Below are positions 18,522 to 27,840 of a stretch of DNA of 59,519 nt, piece after piece. The DNA comes from Hyphomicrobiales bacterium. Lineage in GTDB: Bacteria > Pseudomonadota > Alphaproteobacteria > Rhizobiales > Rhizobiaceae. The stretch's first letter is position 1; each line of letters begins with the position of its first letter. The stretch spans positions 1 through 59,519 of the forward strand of contig UCLB01000021.1 in the NCBI GenBank assembly GCA_900473205.1. Reading direction: 5' to 3'. The translations under genes were made by a program, and so were the position numbers. Below the pieces are notes generated by a model. It saw only the letters and a list, made by a program, of their open reading frames with translations, searched no databases and was not told the DNA's origin.

Positions 18522-18650
18522 CTATATTCAAATCATCGAAGCGACGCACTCCTCCTCCCAGCGTCGCCAGATGTGGATCGACAACACTCCTCCTCCCAGT
18601 TGTCGATCAAGTTTAAAGCCTGCCGCACCTCCTCCCGCGGCAGGCTTTTC
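18522..18650 (+). ncRNA. Alpha-r14 (NfeR1-like) small RNA with three anti-Shine-Dalgarno loops
   Basis: A rhizobial -10 box CTATAT (18522-18527) precedes an RNA of about 117 nt from near 18533. It folds into three perfect hairpins. Hairpin 1: GCGACGC/GCGTCGC, loop ACTCCTCCTCCCA (18541-18567). Hairpin 2: a 10-bp stem GATCGACAAC/GTTGTCGATC with the same 13-nt loop (18576-18608). Hairpin 3: a 12-bp stem beginning AAAGCCTGCCGC, loop ACCTCCTCCC (18615-18648), ending in TTTT as terminator. Three exposed CCUCCUCCC loops define the alpha-r14 family of rhizobial trans-acting sRNAs, of which S. meliloti NfeR1 is osmotically induced and pairs with ABC-transporter ribosome binding sites. A -35 box is not clear. 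No protein gene fits the surrounding 330 bp. Confidence 0.9.
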
Positions 18651-18739
18651 CACTTTTAGACCACCAAAATCCTGATGTTATTTGCGCTTGAATGATTAGA
18701 GCAGGCTGCGCCCGCCCATCTGTCTTTCATCGCCTGACG

Positions 18740-20029
18740 TCAGATTCGAATGCCGCGTGACGTCAGCATCGACTGAATGTTCACTGCCGATCCTGTCTCG
18801 ATAGACGCATTTGCTGCGATCCCCGTCAGAATGGACCATGCCCCGGAGATATGGTCGGAAGCGCGATTGTAGCGGTCCGGCTCCATCGTGTCGGGCGCAA
18901 AAATGTAGCCGAGCATCACCGGGTCTGCGCCACCATGGTTGCCCGTTGCTTTGGGAACCTCGATCATCCTTGGCTTTTGCCCTGCCAAATGCAGTTCGGT
19001 GGTAATGGCTTCCTCATCCGCATGGTCACGCACGCCGCCGAATACGCCGTGAACCTCGATATGCTTGTGCACAATCTCGCCCTTGGTACCCTGAAAGCGG
19101 ATTTCCAGACCTTCCCAGGGGGAATAGGCCGTCAGCGTATAATTGGCCGTCACACCGGAGGCATAACGGATGTGCGCCTGCATCGTGTCCTCAATGCCGA
19201 TATCTTCATCGAAAACACAGCGGTCGCGGAAATAGCCATCCTCGTCTTCAGCATCGAGATAAAGCGCGCGCAGTTGCGGGTCGGCGGAAAGATCCAGGCG
19301 GAAAGCGCATCTTTCCGCCACGGGACAGTCCGCGCAGCGCGGGCCGTGATCTTGTAGCCCCAGTTCTACAGCCGTTTCAGGGCGGTAGAAGGCGCGCTGA
19401 CCGGAGGCGAAAACCTGCGTCGGCGCCGATGCCAGCCACCAGTTGAGAAGATCGAAATGGTGAGTGGACTTGTGCACCAGAAGCCCTCCGGAATTTTCCT
19501 TGTGTCTGTGCCAGCGTCGGAAGTAATCCGCGCCATGCACGCGGTCGAGATGCCAGCGAAAATCGACCGCTGTCACCCTGCCGATCACGCCGGACGTCAG
19601 CATTTCCTTGATCTGGGTGCGGGCAGGGGAGTAGCGATAGTTGAAGGTCACCATCACCTTACGGCCCGTGCGGGCCTGCGCATCCACGATCTGCTTCAGC
19701 CGTGAAAGATCGATGGTCAGCGGCTTTTCGCAGATCACATCGCAACCGGCCTCAAAAGCCCGCACGATATAGTCGGAATGCAGAAAGTCCGGCGTGGCCA
19801 CGACAATCGTGTCCGGCTTCTGCTCGGCAATCAGCTGATCGAAATTTTCGGCAAGATAGGTCGGAACGCCATTGGTGCCGGGCTTGGAAATGGCATTCGC
19901 CGCCTCTCCCAGGCGATGCGCATTGCTGTCGCACAGAGCGACGATCTCATGTTTGTCCGCATAATCCTCGGTCACGGAATCGCGGAACATCTTGTGACGT
20001 GATCCGCACCCTACAATGGCGATTTTCAC
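18740..20029 (-). CDS. Gfo/Idh/MocA-family oxidoreductase
   Basis: A 429-residue NAD(P)-dependent sugar or cyclitol dehydrogenase. N-terminal Rossmann motif KIAIVGCGSRH, the ICEKPLTID signature with the conserved Lys, then the C-terminal alpha/beta domain. A GTG start at 20029 is preferred because GGAAGAGA sits directly upstream; an ATG at 20074 lacks a site. An unusual feature is a cysteine cluster near residue 236 (CADCPVAERC), possibly metal-binding. It lies after the thu operon on the same strand but is separated by a terminator, so it is probably a separate unit that may act on related sugars. Confidence 0.88.
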   Translation of the reverse strand: MKIAIVGCGSRHKMFRDSVTEDYADKHEIVALCDSNAHRLGEAANAISKPGTNGVPTYLAENFDQLIAEQKPDTIVVATPDFLHSDYIVRAFEAGCDVICEKPLTIDLSRLKQIVDAQARTGRKVMVTFNYRYSPARTQIKEMLTSGVIGRVTAVDFRWHLDRVHGADYFRRWHRHKENSGGLLVHKSTHHFDLLNWWLASAPTQVFASGQRAFYRPETAVELGLQDHGPRCADCPVAERCAFRLDLSADPQLRALYLDAEDEDGYFRDRCVFDEDIGIEDTMQAHIRYASGVTANYTLTAYSPWEGLEIRFQGTKGEIVHKHIEVHGVFGGVRDHADEEAITTELHLAGQKPRMIEVPKATGNHGGADPVMLGYIFAPDTMEPDRYNRASDHISGAWSILTGIAANASIETGSAVNIQSMLTSRGIRI

Positions 20030-20082
20030 TTCTCTTCCCTTTATGTTGCATGTGGTTTCGGGGTCCGCACACATTGGACACG

Positions 20083-20128
20083 CCGCCAGAAACTCTGGCG
20101 GATGCCGGATTTCCGCATCATACGGAAA
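20083..20128 (-). promoter_or_regulatory. Paired hairpins in the 5' leader of the Gfo/Idh gene
   Basis: CCGCCAGA-AAC-TCTGGCGG (20083-20101) and TTTCCG-CATCATA-CGGAAA (20110-20128) lie 54-100 bp upstream of the start codon. They may be operators or leader RNA structure. The rest of the 309-bp gap holds an AT-rich promoter-like stretch (20180-20220) and a terminator. Confidence 0.35.
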
Positions 20129-20283
20129 GCGATTGCGTGGAGGGGAGCCGAAAGCTGGAGCGCATATCGTACCTGCAAACTGATATTATCTAGGCATTAA
20201 AGTCATATTATCATTTCAAGGCAAGCAGATTTCTGATGCTGCACCGCACTCTTTTTAGGGATTCCGCATAAGTTAGGGACAAA

Positions 20284-20313
20284 AGAAAAAGGCGACCTCA
20301 GAGGCCGCCTTTC
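20284..20313 (-). terminator. Rho-independent terminator of the thu operon
   Basis: Minus strand: AGGCGGCC-TCTGA-GGTCGCCT (one G-T pair) followed by TTTTTC, 26 bp past the thuB stop codon. Confidence 0.88.
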
Positions 20314-20338
20314 TGTTATTGCTCTGCGCAGGCTCGGA

Positions 20339-21388
20339 TCAGGCCGTAACCGCGATCTCGCGTCGTTCGCGGTCGGTCACGATCGACAGATCGAGCACCT
20401 TCTGCAGATTGGCTGCGTGGCGGAAGTCAGGGTCGGCCGTGCCACCTTCCATCACCGCCTTGGCGAATTTCTGGTAGTTGGTTTCGACAGGCTCGACCTC
20501 GATGTCTCTCCAGATCGCCTTTTCCACATCCTCGCCCAGGCATCCGCGCAGCGTGGAATAGTCGGGCGTATGAACGACTTCGACGGCACCCTTGTCGCCA
20601 TGCAGGCGCAGGCGAAGTTCGTTCAGGTGCCCGGTCGCCCAGCGGCTGGCATGGATGACACCCATGGCGCCGTTTTCAAGTTCGGCAGTCATGGTGAAGC
20701 TGTCATTGGCGTCCAGATCATAGACGTCGATCCTGTTGCCTTCATATTTGTCGAAGGTTTTCAGGCGAGTGAAGATGCGCTCCACATCGCTTGCCGCGCC
20801 GTAGGAGGCAAAGTCGAGGATGTGAATTCCAACGTCACCCAGCACGCCGTTGGAGCCATGCTTGGTGGAGAGACGCCACAGCCACTTGCTCTCCGTCATC
20901 CAGTCGCCCCAGGCCTTGGAGACCAGCCAGCTCTGGAGATAGGAGGCTTCCAGATGCCGCAACTTGCCAATCTTGCCGTCCAGAACCATCTGCCGCGCCG
21001 CCTGTAGCGGTGCCACGTTGCGATAGGTCAGGTTGACCATGGCCACCAGTCCGGCTTTTTCTGCCGCATCGGCCATTTCGGCTGCCTTGGCATAGCTTTC
21101 AGCCAGCGGTTTTTCGCAAAACACATGCTTGCCAGCCGCCAGCAGCTTAAGGCTGGTCGGGTGGTGGATGGCATCAGGTGTCACATTGGCCACCGCGTCG
21201 AATTCACCCCAGGCAATCGCCTCGTCCAGCGAGGTGAAGGTCAGCGGAATATTGTGACGTGCCGCAAAGGCGCGCACGATGACATCGTCCACATCCACCG
21301 CCGCCACCAGTTCGACGCCTGAGATCTGGGAGAAATGCATGGCATGGTTATTGGCCATGCCGCCTGTTCCAAGAATAAGAAGTTTCAT
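20339..21388 (-). CDS. thuB: Trehalose-utilisation dehydrogenase ThuB (Gfo/Idh family)
   Basis: A 349-residue NAD-dependent oxidoreductase. Rossmann motif LLILGTGGMANNHA, CEKPLAESY with the conserved Lys, and DVGIHILDFA with the catalytic Asp-His pattern of the family. In rhizobia ThuB works with ThuA in trehalose, maltitol and sucrose catabolism through 3-keto-disaccharides. The assignment rests on context: it is the last gene of SBP-permease-permease-ATPase-ThuA-ThuB with a divergent LacI gene, exactly the thuEFGKAB order. Gap to thuA is only 14 bp or less. Confidence 0.9.
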   Translation of the reverse strand: MKLLILGTGGMANNHAMHFSQISGVELVAAVDVDDVIVRAFAARHNIPLTFTSLDEAIAWGEFDAVANVTPDAIHHPTSLKLLAAGKHVFCEKPLAESYAKAAEMADAAEKAGLVAMVNLTYRNVAPLQAARQMVLDGKIGKLRHLEASYLQSWLVSKAWGDWMTESKWLWRLSTKHGSNGVLGDVGIHILDFASYGAASDVERIFTRLKTFDKYEGNRIDVYDLDANDSFTMTAELENGAMGVIHASRWATGHLNELRLRLHGDKGAVEVVHTPDYSTLRGCLGEDVEKAIWRDIEVEPVETNYQKFAKAVMEGGTADPDFRHAANLQKVLDLSIVTDRERREIAVTA

Positions 21389-21394
21389 GATCGA

Positions 21395-22180
21395 TTACCT
21401 GTAACCTGCTTCGCCGGCAGAGTGCAGCTTGGGGCCACGCTCTTCGATTTTCTCTGGTGCCTTGTCGACCGGCACATTCGGCGCTTCGTGAATGCTCTTC
21501 AGCGAGCCAGCCGGATTATAGGCCCACTTCACGGAATTGCTGATGACCTTCTGCACATTGGCATCGTGATAGGTCGGGTAGGTCTCGTGGCCGGGGCGGA
21601 AATAGAAGATGTTACCGGCACCGCGACGCCATGTCAGGCCGGAGCGGAACACCTCACCACCCTGGAACCAGGAGATGAAGACGGTTTCCAGCGGCTCCGG
21701 CACGGAGAACTGCTCGCCATACATTTCCTCGTTTTCGAGTTCGAAATGCTCCGGCAGACCAGCTGTAATCGGGTGGCGGGGATTGATGTTCCACAAACGC
21801 TCACGCTCGCCCGCCTCACGCCATTTCAGCGCGCAGGGTGTACCCATCAGGCGCTTGAACGGCTTGGAGAAGTGGCCGGAATGCAGCACGATCAGACCCA
21901 TGCCTTCCCACACACGCTTGGCAACGCGCTCGACGATCTCGTCCTGAACCGCGCCATGGTCCTTATGGCCCCACCAGACCAGAACGTCCGTGTTATCGAG
22001 CCGCTCCTGCGAAAGCCCGTGTTCCGGCTCCTGAAGGGTTGCGGTAGTGGCATTGATCTCGGGTGTCTGGTTCAGCGCATCTGCAATCGTGTTGTGCATG
22101 CCGTTGGGGTAGATCGAGCGAACCGTCTCATTGATGTGTTCGTGGATGTTCTCGCCCCAGACGACGGTATTGATAGTCAT
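21395..22180 (-). CDS. thuA: Trehalose-utilisation protein ThuA
   Basis: A 261-residue cytoplasmic protein of the ThuA-like family (glutamine-amidotransferase-like fold). Typical segments: [10 protein letters not shown] near the start, [30 protein letters not shown] and [13 protein letters not shown] near the end. Family members participate in breakdown of 3-keto-disaccharides made by the partner dehydrogenase. The second ATG (22180) is chosen: AAGGAGC sits 6-7 nt upstream of it but almost touches the first ATG at 22186. Sixth-to-last position in the thu operon places it between the ATPase and thuB genes. Confidence 0.93.
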   Translation of the reverse strand: MTINTVVWGENIHEHINETVRSIYPNGMHNTIADALNQTPEINATTATLQEPEHGLSQERLDNTDVLVWWGHKDHGAVQDEIVERVAKRVWEGMGLIVLHSGHFSKPFKRLMGTPCALKWREAGERERLWNINPRHPITAGLPEHFELENEEMYGEQFSVPEPLETVFISWFQGGEVFRSGLTWRRGAGNIFYFRPGHETYPTYHDANVQKVISNSVKWAYNPAGSLKSIHEAPNVPVDKAPEKIEERGPKLHSAGEAGYR

Positions 22181-22243
22181 GGTCATGCTCCTTGGTGGAC
22201 CGGCGCGTTGAGAGGACTGCCGGTGAAGAGGGTCTCGATGGGT

Positions 22244-23269
22244 TCAGGCGGCGCGCGTTTGAGCTTTGGGCAGCGCGTTGCCCTGCGCGTCGAAGCGGTG
22301 AATATGTTCAGGCAGCGGTGAAAGCGTCAGCTTCTGGCCGGGCTGTCGGGCGGAAACGCCTTCTTCGCGCACCACCACCGGTTCGTCTGTGCCCATATCC
22401 ACATAGATAAAGCTGTCCGATCCCAGCATTTCCGAATGCACGATGTCACCCGTCCAGCCACCGGCATCGGATGCCGCAGTGATGTGTTCCGGTCTGATGC
22501 CAACGGTGTGGGCACCATAGGCTTCGGCGAGCTTGCCGGTGAGGAAATTCATCTTCGGCGAGCCGATGAAGCCCGCAACGAAGGTATTGACGGGTGTTTC
22601 GTATAGCTCAAGCGGCGTGCCGACCTGTTCGACACGGCCATCACGCAACACACAAATTCTGTCCGCTAGCGTCATGGCTTCCACCTGATCATGAGTAACA
22701 TAGATCATTGTCGTGTCAGGCATACTGCGGTTCAATTTGGCTATTTCGAGACGGGTTGCCACGCGCAGCGCCGCATCGAGGTTGGACAGCGGCTCATCGA
22801 ACAGAAACACCTTCGGATCGCGCACAATGGCACGACCGATGGCAACGCGCTGGCGTTGTCCGCCCGAAAGCTGCTTCGGCAGACGCTCGAGATAAGGCGT
22901 CAGCTGCAGCATTTCCGCTGCCGCTTCCACGCGTTTGCGACGCTCGTCTTTTGTCGATCCGGCCAGCTTCAGTCCGAAGGCCATGTTCTCGAAAACGGTC
23001 ATGTGCGGATAAAGCGCATAGGACTGGAACACCATCGCCACGCCGCGCTGGGCAGGCGCCAGCCGGTTGACGACCTCACCGCCAAAGGAAAGCTCGCCGC
23101 CGGAGATTTCCTCCAGGCCGCAGATCAGCCGCAGCAGCGTGGACTTGCCGCAACCGGAGGGGCCAACGAAGACCATGAACTCGCCGGAGCGGATATCCAT
23201 GTCGATGCCCTTGATGACGTCGAAAGCGCCGAAGGATTTGCGAATATTGCGCAATTGTATGCTGGTCAT
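22244..23269 (-). CDS. thuK: Trehalose/maltose ABC transporter ATPase ThuK
   Basis: A 341-residue ABC ATPase of the MalK/UgpC (CUT1) type. Walker [12 protein letters not shown], signature [14 protein letters not shown], Walker [13 protein letters not shown], switch TMIYVTHDQ, then a C-terminal MalK-type regulatory OB domain (about 235-341). The start ATG at 23269 has GGAGACC upstream; the open frame continues upstream but not as part of the family. It energises the ThuF-ThuG permease at the inner membrane. Gap to thuG is 11 bp. Confidence 0.93.
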   Translation of the reverse strand: MTSIQLRNIRKSFGAFDVIKGIDMDIRSGEFMVFVGPSGCGKSTLLRLICGLEEISGGELSFGGEVVNRLAPAQRGVAMVFQSYALYPHMTVFENMAFGLKLAGSTKDERRKRVEAAAEMLQLTPYLERLPKQLSGGQRQRVAIGRAIVRDPKVFLFDEPLSNLDAALRVATRLEIAKLNRSMPDTTMIYVTHDQVEAMTLADRICVLRDGRVEQVGTPLELYETPVNTFVAGFIGSPKMNFLTGKLAEAYGAHTVGIRPEHITAASDAGGWTGDIVHSEMLGSDSFIYVDMGTDEPVVVREEGVSARQPGQKLTLSPLPEHIHRFDAQGNALPKAQTRAA

Positions 23270-23280
23270 GAATGGGTCTC

Positions 23281-24114
23281 CTAACCTTTGACGCCACCGG
23301 CCGTCAGGCCGGAAATGATGCGCCGCTGGAAGATCAGAACGAGGATGACGAGAGGGACGGTGACGATGACGGAAGCCGCCATGATCGTTCCCCATGGAAT
23401 TTCAAATTGCGAACTGCCGGACAGAAGCGCGATGGCGACAGGCACTGTGCGCTGCTCGTTGGACGAGGTGAATGTCAGGGCAAACAGGAACTCGTTCCAT
23501 GCGGCAATGAAGGCCAGCAATCCGGTGGTCACCAGCGCAGGCCACATCAAAGGCAGAAAGACCTGCATGATGATGACCCAGGGCGAGGCCCCGTCAACGA
23601 TGGCCGCTTCTTCGATTTCGACCGGCAGATCCCGCATGAAAGTCGTCAGAACCCAGACCGTGAAGGGCAGGGTGAAGATCATGTAGGAAAAGATCAGCGC
23701 AAGCGGCGTGTTGAAGACGCCAGCCCAGCGGATGAGCTCGAACAGACCCGCAAGCACCGCAATCTGCGGAAACATCGAAACCGACAGGATTGTCAGCAGC
23801 AGAAGCGAACGGCCTCTGAAGCGTACCCGCGCCAGCGCATAAGCGGCTGTCACGGCCAGGAACAGCGACAAGGCGACGACGCAGGTCGCAACCATGAGCG
23901 AATTGCCGAGATTGCGCAGGAAGCTGTCACTGCCCAGCACGTCGCTGTAATTGCTGAACGAGATATTCGTCGGCAGATAGTTGATTTCGAACAGCGCCGT
24001 TCCGGTTTTGAAGCTCGTCAGGATCGCATAATAGAATGGAAACACCGCTACGATGACGATGATCGCAACCAGCGCATAAAACGCCGTGTTCTTGATGAGG
24101 CTGGAAGCTGTCAT
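23281..24114 (-). CDS. thuG: Trehalose/maltose ABC transporter permease ThuG
   Basis: A 277-residue MalG-type inner-membrane protein with six hydrophobic segments. The EAA loop that docks to the ATPase reads [24 protein letters not shown] (key residues E-A-A-x3-G). The C-terminus [13 protein letters not shown] is typical of MalG-like permeases. Its ATG overlaps the thuF stop by 4 nt, indicating translational coupling. Confidence 0.93.
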   Translation of the reverse strand: MTASSLIKNTAFYALVAIIVIVAVFPFYYAILTSFKTGTALFEINYLPTNISFSNYSDVLGSDSFLRNLGNSLMVATCVVALSLFLAVTAAYALARVRFRGRSLLLLTILSVSMFPQIAVLAGLFELIRWAGVFNTPLALIFSYMIFTLPFTVWVLTTFMRDLPVEIEEAAIVDGASPWVIIMQVFLPLMWPALVTTGLLAFIAAWNEFLFALTFTSSNEQRTVPVAIALLSGSSQFEIPWGTIMAASVIVTVPLVILVLIFQRRIISGLTAGGVKG

Positions 24115-25085
24115 CGTGCTCCTCCATCGGTGTTAACCCGGCCAAGCCACATATAGATGATGGTGATGGACGCGATGATGAGGAACAGCATGGTCGATGC
24201 CGCTGCGCCGTAAGCGAACTTGTCGAAGTCGAACAGGTTTTCACGCGCCAGCACAGACATGGTGCGGGTCTGGGAGTTGTTTGGCGTCAGAATGTAGATG
24301 AGGTCAAAAACGCGCATGGCATCTAGCATGCGAAAAATCACCGCAACCATTAGTGCGGGCCGGATCATCGGAAGCGTTACGCGCCAGAAGACCTTGATGG
24401 GATGAATGCCGTCCACCTTGGCGGCCTCATACATATCCTTCGGCACCATCTGCAGACCGGCCAGAATGAGCAGCGCCATGAATGGGGTCGTCTTCCAGAC
24501 ATCCACGATCAGCACTGCCGTCATCGCGGTTTCGGGGTTGGCGGTCCAGGCGATCTTTTGCGAGATGAGGCCGAGATTGAGCATCATGTCGTTGAGAATG
24601 CCGAACTGGTCGTTCAGCATCCACGCCCACATGCGCGCTGACACGATGGTTGGAATGGCCCAGGGAATAAGAATGGCGGCGCGCACGAGGCCGCGTCCCT
24701 TGAATTCGGCATTCAGAACCAGCGCAACGATCAGGCCGAGGACGGTTTCGACGGAGACCGAAATCAGCGTGAATTTCAGCGTGTTCCACACCGCACCCCA
24801 CCAGGCGGGGTCGGCCAGAAGTCCACGATAAACCGTGCGACCGCTGCTCAGCGTAATCCAGGAGAGATAGTTTTTCAGGCCGACGAATTGCGCATCGGAA
24901 AGGCTGGTCAGCGAGGCATCGGTCAGGCTGAACCAGACCGTTCTCATCAAAGGCCAACCGGCAACCAGCGCCAGCGTCAGAAATGTCGGGGCAAGAAACA
25001 GCCATGCGGAACGCAGACGTTCCGATTGTAGATCGGAGCCCGTCATTGCTGCTGCCGCAGGCCGGTCAGAGGCGATTTTGGTCAT
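24111..25085 (-). CDS. thuF: Trehalose/maltose ABC transporter permease ThuF
   Basis: A 324-residue MalF-type permease with six predicted membrane helices. The N-terminal segment AWLFLAPTFLTLALVAGWP is the first helix; the EAA motif is YEAAKVDGIHPIKVFWRVTLP. It pairs with ThuG to form the channel. Gap to the binding-protein gene is 68 bp; overlap with thuG is 4 bp. Confidence 0.93.
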   Translation of the reverse strand: MTKIASDRPAAAAMTGSDLQSERLRSAWLFLAPTFLTLALVAGWPLMRTVWFSLTDASLTSLSDAQFVGLKNYLSWITLSSGRTVYRGLLADPAWWGAVWNTLKFTLISVSVETVLGLIVALVLNAEFKGRGLVRAAILIPWAIPTIVSARMWAWMLNDQFGILNDMMLNLGLISQKIAWTANPETAMTAVLIVDVWKTTPFMALLILAGLQMVPKDMYEAAKVDGIHPIKVFWRVTLPMIRPALMVAVIFRMLDAMRVFDLIYILTPNNSQTRTMSVLARENLFDFDKFAYGAAASTMLFLIIASITIIYMWLGRVNTDGGAR

Positions 25086-25153
25086 GAGGAATTCCCACCG
25101 TTTTAAACAGAGGTCAGGCGGCCGGTGACGACCGCCTGACGTGTAAAGCCGTG

Positions 25154-26419
25154 TTACCAGCTGTTACCCTTGAGATCGGTGAGCTCGACTTCGAGAAGTT
25201 CGAGGTTCTCGGCAGCGGTGCCGGTGCCGGATAGCGTGTTGTGAACCGCACCCCAGAACTTGGCGGAAACCTCGTTATATTTCACCTTGGTTGCCGCAGA
25301 TGGGCGCGGCACGGCGGTTTCGAAAATAGGCTTCCACAGCGGCATGAAAGGCTGCGCGGCTGCAACATCCTTGTCGTCATAAAGAGAAGCAATGGTCGGC
25401 ATGTTGGAAAGCTCGACCGCCCGCTTCTTCTGTGTTTCCTCGGAGCCGAGGAATTTCACCAGCGCAATGGCTGCTTCCTGGTTCTTGGAATATTTGGAAA
25501 CCGCTGCGTTCCAGCCACCCAGAGTGGAGGCTGCCGCTTCGCCTTCCGTTCCCGCTGGCAAAGGCACGACGCCGAACTTGCCTTTGATGGAACTGTCGCC
25601 GCCATTGCCCAGCGCGTAGACATAGGTCCAGTTGCGCATGAACACGGAATTGCCGGTCTGCCAGACGCCGCGTGCTTCCTCTTCCTTGTAGGCGAGTGCA
25701 CCTGGTGGAGAAATGGTGCCGATCCAGCTTTTTGCCGTTTCAAGGGCAGCTGCGGCTTTCTCATTGTTGATGCTGATGTCGCCATTGGTCTCGACAATGT
25801 GGCCGCCGCCAGCAGATGCGATCCATTCCAGCGCGTTGCAGGTCAGGCCCTCATAGGCGCTGCCCTGAAACACGAAGCCCCACATGTCCTTCTGGCCAGC
25901 TTCCCGTTCCTTGTCCTGAACGTCCTTGGCCGTCTCAGCCAGTTCCTTCCAGGTCTTAGGGGGCTGCTTGCCGTATTTTTCCAGCAAATCCTTGCGGTAG
26001 AACAGCGCAGGAGCATCCGTATACATCGGCATGGCAACCAGCTTGCCATCCACCGTCTGTGACGCGATGACGGATGGGAAGTGCTTGGCAACGACGTCCT
26101 TGGCGGCCTCGGTCAAATCAACGAACTGTTCGGCCAGCTGCGGTGCCCAGACAACGTCGGTCTGGTAGACATCGACATCGGTATTACCGGCGGCCAGCCA
26201 AAGGCGGTACTGGCTGAACTGCTCGCTGGACGATGGCGGCATGGTCACAAGCTTGACCTTGTGGCCGGTCTGCTTTTCGAATTCCACCAGCTGCTCGCGG
26301 ATAAAATTCAGGTTCTTGCCCGTCGAATTCGCAGCCATTGAAATCTCGGCTGCCTGCGCGGCAAAGCCTGTGGACAGCACGCTGCCGCACAGGAACAAAA
26401 CTTTCATAGAAACATTCAT
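25154..26419 (-). CDS. thuE: Trehalose/maltose-binding protein ThuE
   Basis: A 421-residue periplasmic family 1 solute-binding protein. The signal peptide (about residues 1-23) ends near AAQAAE. The mature part shows the sugar-binding fold with VDVYQTDVVWAPQLAEQF and ALFYRKDLLEKYGKQPP. The ATG at 26419 has a strong GGAGGAG 8 nt upstream; an upstream in-frame start at 26452 would put the signal peptide internally. That ribosome binding site is complementary to the loops of the sRNA at 18.5 kb. First gene of the thu operon, with a LacI-type operator about 40 bp upstream. Confidence 0.93.
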   Translation of the reverse strand: MNVSMKVLFLCGSVLSTGFAAQAAEISMAANSTGKNLNFIREQLVEFEKQTGHKVKLVTMPPSSSEQFSQYRLWLAAGNTDVDVYQTDVVWAPQLAEQFVDLTEAAKDVVAKHFPSVIASQTVDGKLVAMPMYTDAPALFYRKDLLEKYGKQPPKTWKELAETAKDVQDKEREAGQKDMWGFVFQGSAYEGLTCNALEWIASAGGGHIVETNGDISINNEKAAAALETAKSWIGTISPPGALAYKEEEARGVWQTGNSVFMRNWTYVYALGNGGDSSIKGKFGVVPLPAGTEGEAAASTLGGWNAAVSKYSKNQEAAIALVKFLGSEETQKKRAVELSNMPTIASLYDDKDVAAAQPFMPLWKPIFETAVPRPSAATKVKYNEVSAKFWGAVHNTLSGTGTAAENLELLEVELTDLKGNSW

Positions 26420-26460
26420 CGTCAAAACTCCTCCATGCCGTTTTTCAACCATCCTCTAAA

Positions 26461-26476
26461 TTGAAAACGCTTTCGA
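26461..26476. promoter_or_regulatory. LacI-type operator near thuE (one mismatch)
   Basis: TTGAAA-ACGC-TTTCGA, one base from a perfect 16-bp palindrome. It lies 41 bp upstream of the thuE ATG, where a repressor would block the operon promoter. Centre-to-centre distance to the second operator is 149 bp, about 14 helical turns. Confidence 0.75.
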
Positions 26477-26609
26477 CTTCGCAAAGCTGACAAATTCGCG
26501 AGACGGTGTCAATGGGTTTCGATTTTAGAGGTTTCATCGCCACTTAACGGCGAATAACTGTTAAAGTTTCCCCTTGTTTTCGAAATTTGGCGCGGGTGAT
26601 TTCCGTGTA

Positions 26610-26625
26610 TTGAAATCGATTTCAA
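26610..26625. promoter_or_regulatory. LacI-type operator near thuR (perfect palindrome)
   Basis: TTGAAATCGATTTCAA is fully symmetric and matches the LacI/GalR core with a central CG. It lies 58 bp upstream of the thuR ATG, consistent with autoregulation. Confidence 0.85.
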
Positions 26626-26683
26626 ATTTTGAAGCTTGAAACTAAACGCTGTTGGCCGCATTCAAGGGAAAACGGCGGGGCTC

Positions 26684-27700
26684 ATGAAACTCAAGGAATT
26701 TGCGGAAAAGGTCGGGTTATCTCCCACAACGATCAGTCGTGCGCTGGGCGGCTACCCAGAGGTGCGCCCGGAAACGCGTGAGCGCGTCATGGAGGCTGCC
26801 CGCAAATTCGGTTACAGGCCCAACGCCAATGCCGTGCGGCTGGTCACCGGTCGGGCAGGTGCCATCGGCGTCGTCATGGGCCGCAGCGGCGGCGGGCATT
26901 TCTTTTCGGAATTCATGGGCGGCATGGCCAGCCGTCTCGAAGGTGAAGATACCGACATCGTCGTCAGCGTCACCACCGATAATGATCTGGGTGAAGAGCT
27001 GCGAATCTTCAGCCGTTTGGCCGAGAGCGGCCGGGTGGATGGCATCATCATCCACTCACCGCGCCCCGATGACGAGCGCATCGCGCTTCTGCACAAGCTG
27101 GGCGTTCCCTTCATCGTCCACGGTCGCTCCAGTTCGAAGCTCGAACATGCCTGGCTGGATATCGACAACCATTCCGTCACCTACCTCTCCACCACCCATC
27201 TGCTGGAGCGTGGCCACCGCAAGATCGCCTTCATCAACGGTCCCAAGGGCAGAACATTCGTCATCGACCGCGAAAATGGCTATCGGGACGCGCTGGCCGC
27301 CATGAATGTGGACTATGATTCGCGGATGGTCCTGGCTGCTCCCTTCAGCGAAGAGACGGCCTTTCAGTTTGCCCGCTCGCTCCTCGAAAAAGCCTCGCGC
27401 CCAACCGCCTTCGTGGCGGGTGCCATGATGACGGCGCAGGGCGTTTATCGCGCGGCAAGCCAGTTGGGTCTCACCATCGGCAAGGATGTTTCCGTCATCG
27501 CCCATGATGACGTGTTCCCCTATCTGACCCCAGAAAGCATGCTGCCATCGCTCTCGACCACCCGTTCTCCGCAGAGAATGGCGGGTGAAAGGGTCACGGA
27601 TTTGCTGTTGCAGATCATTGCCGGACGACCTGTCAGCGAGTGTCAGGAGCTTTGGCCGGTGGATCTGGTTCTGCGGCAATCCTCCGGTCCCGCAAGCTGA
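26684..27700 (+). CDS. thuR: LacI-family repressor ThuR
   Basis: A 338-residue LacI/GalR regulator, divergent from thuE. The helix-turn-helix is at the very start (MKLKEFAEKVGLSPTTISRA), the hinge helix RPETRERVMEAARKFGYRPN follows, and a periplasmic-binding-protein-like sensor domain fills residues 60-338. The ATG at 26684 is chosen because it begins exactly at the DNA-binding domain; a TTG at 26636 would add 16 residues. Trehalose or a related disaccharide is the likely inducer of the thu operon. Confidence 0.9.
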   Translation: MKLKEFAEKVGLSPTTISRALGGYPEVRPETRERVMEAARKFGYRPNANAVRLVTGRAGAIGVVMGRSGGGHFFSEFMGGMASRLEGEDTDIVVSVTTDNDLGEELRIFSRLAESGRVDGIIIHSPRPDDERIALLHKLGVPFIVHGRSSSKLEHAWLDIDNHSVTYLSTTHLLERGHRKIAFINGPKGRTFVIDRENGYRDALAAMNVDYDSRMVLAAPFSEETAFQFARSLLEKASRPTAFVAGAMMTAQGVYRAASQLGLTIGKDVSVIAHDDVFPYLTPESMLPSLSTTRSPQRMAGERVTDLLLQIIAGRPVSECQELWPVDLVLRQSSGPAS

Positions 27701-27746
27701 TATTTTATTAACAAACCACCGTAACGGATTGTCAAAAAACCGTGTT

Positions 27747-27764
27747 GTATTATTGTTTTAATAC
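27747..27764. repeat. Inverted repeat GTATTA-N6-TAATAC
   Basis: A 6-bp stem with loop TTGTTT, 46 bp after the thuR stop. Possible weak transcription end or operator; no T-run follows. Confidence 0.3.
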
Positions 27765-27790
27765 ATATCGGTTGTTGGGCTATGACGGAG

Positions 27791-27816
27791 GGAACACAGT
27801 CGGCAACTGATGCGTT
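27791..27816 (+). promoter_or_regulatory. Exact EcfG-type stress promoter of the 64-aa gene
   Basis: GGAAC (27791-27795), 17 bases, CGTT (27813-27816), an exact match to the alphaproteobacterial general-stress consensus. It ends 24 bp before the ATG at 27841, leaving a leader of roughly 18 nt with the ribosome binding site. Confidence 0.75.
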
Positions 27817-27840
27817 AAGACGTTCGAATGGGAGGAAGCC

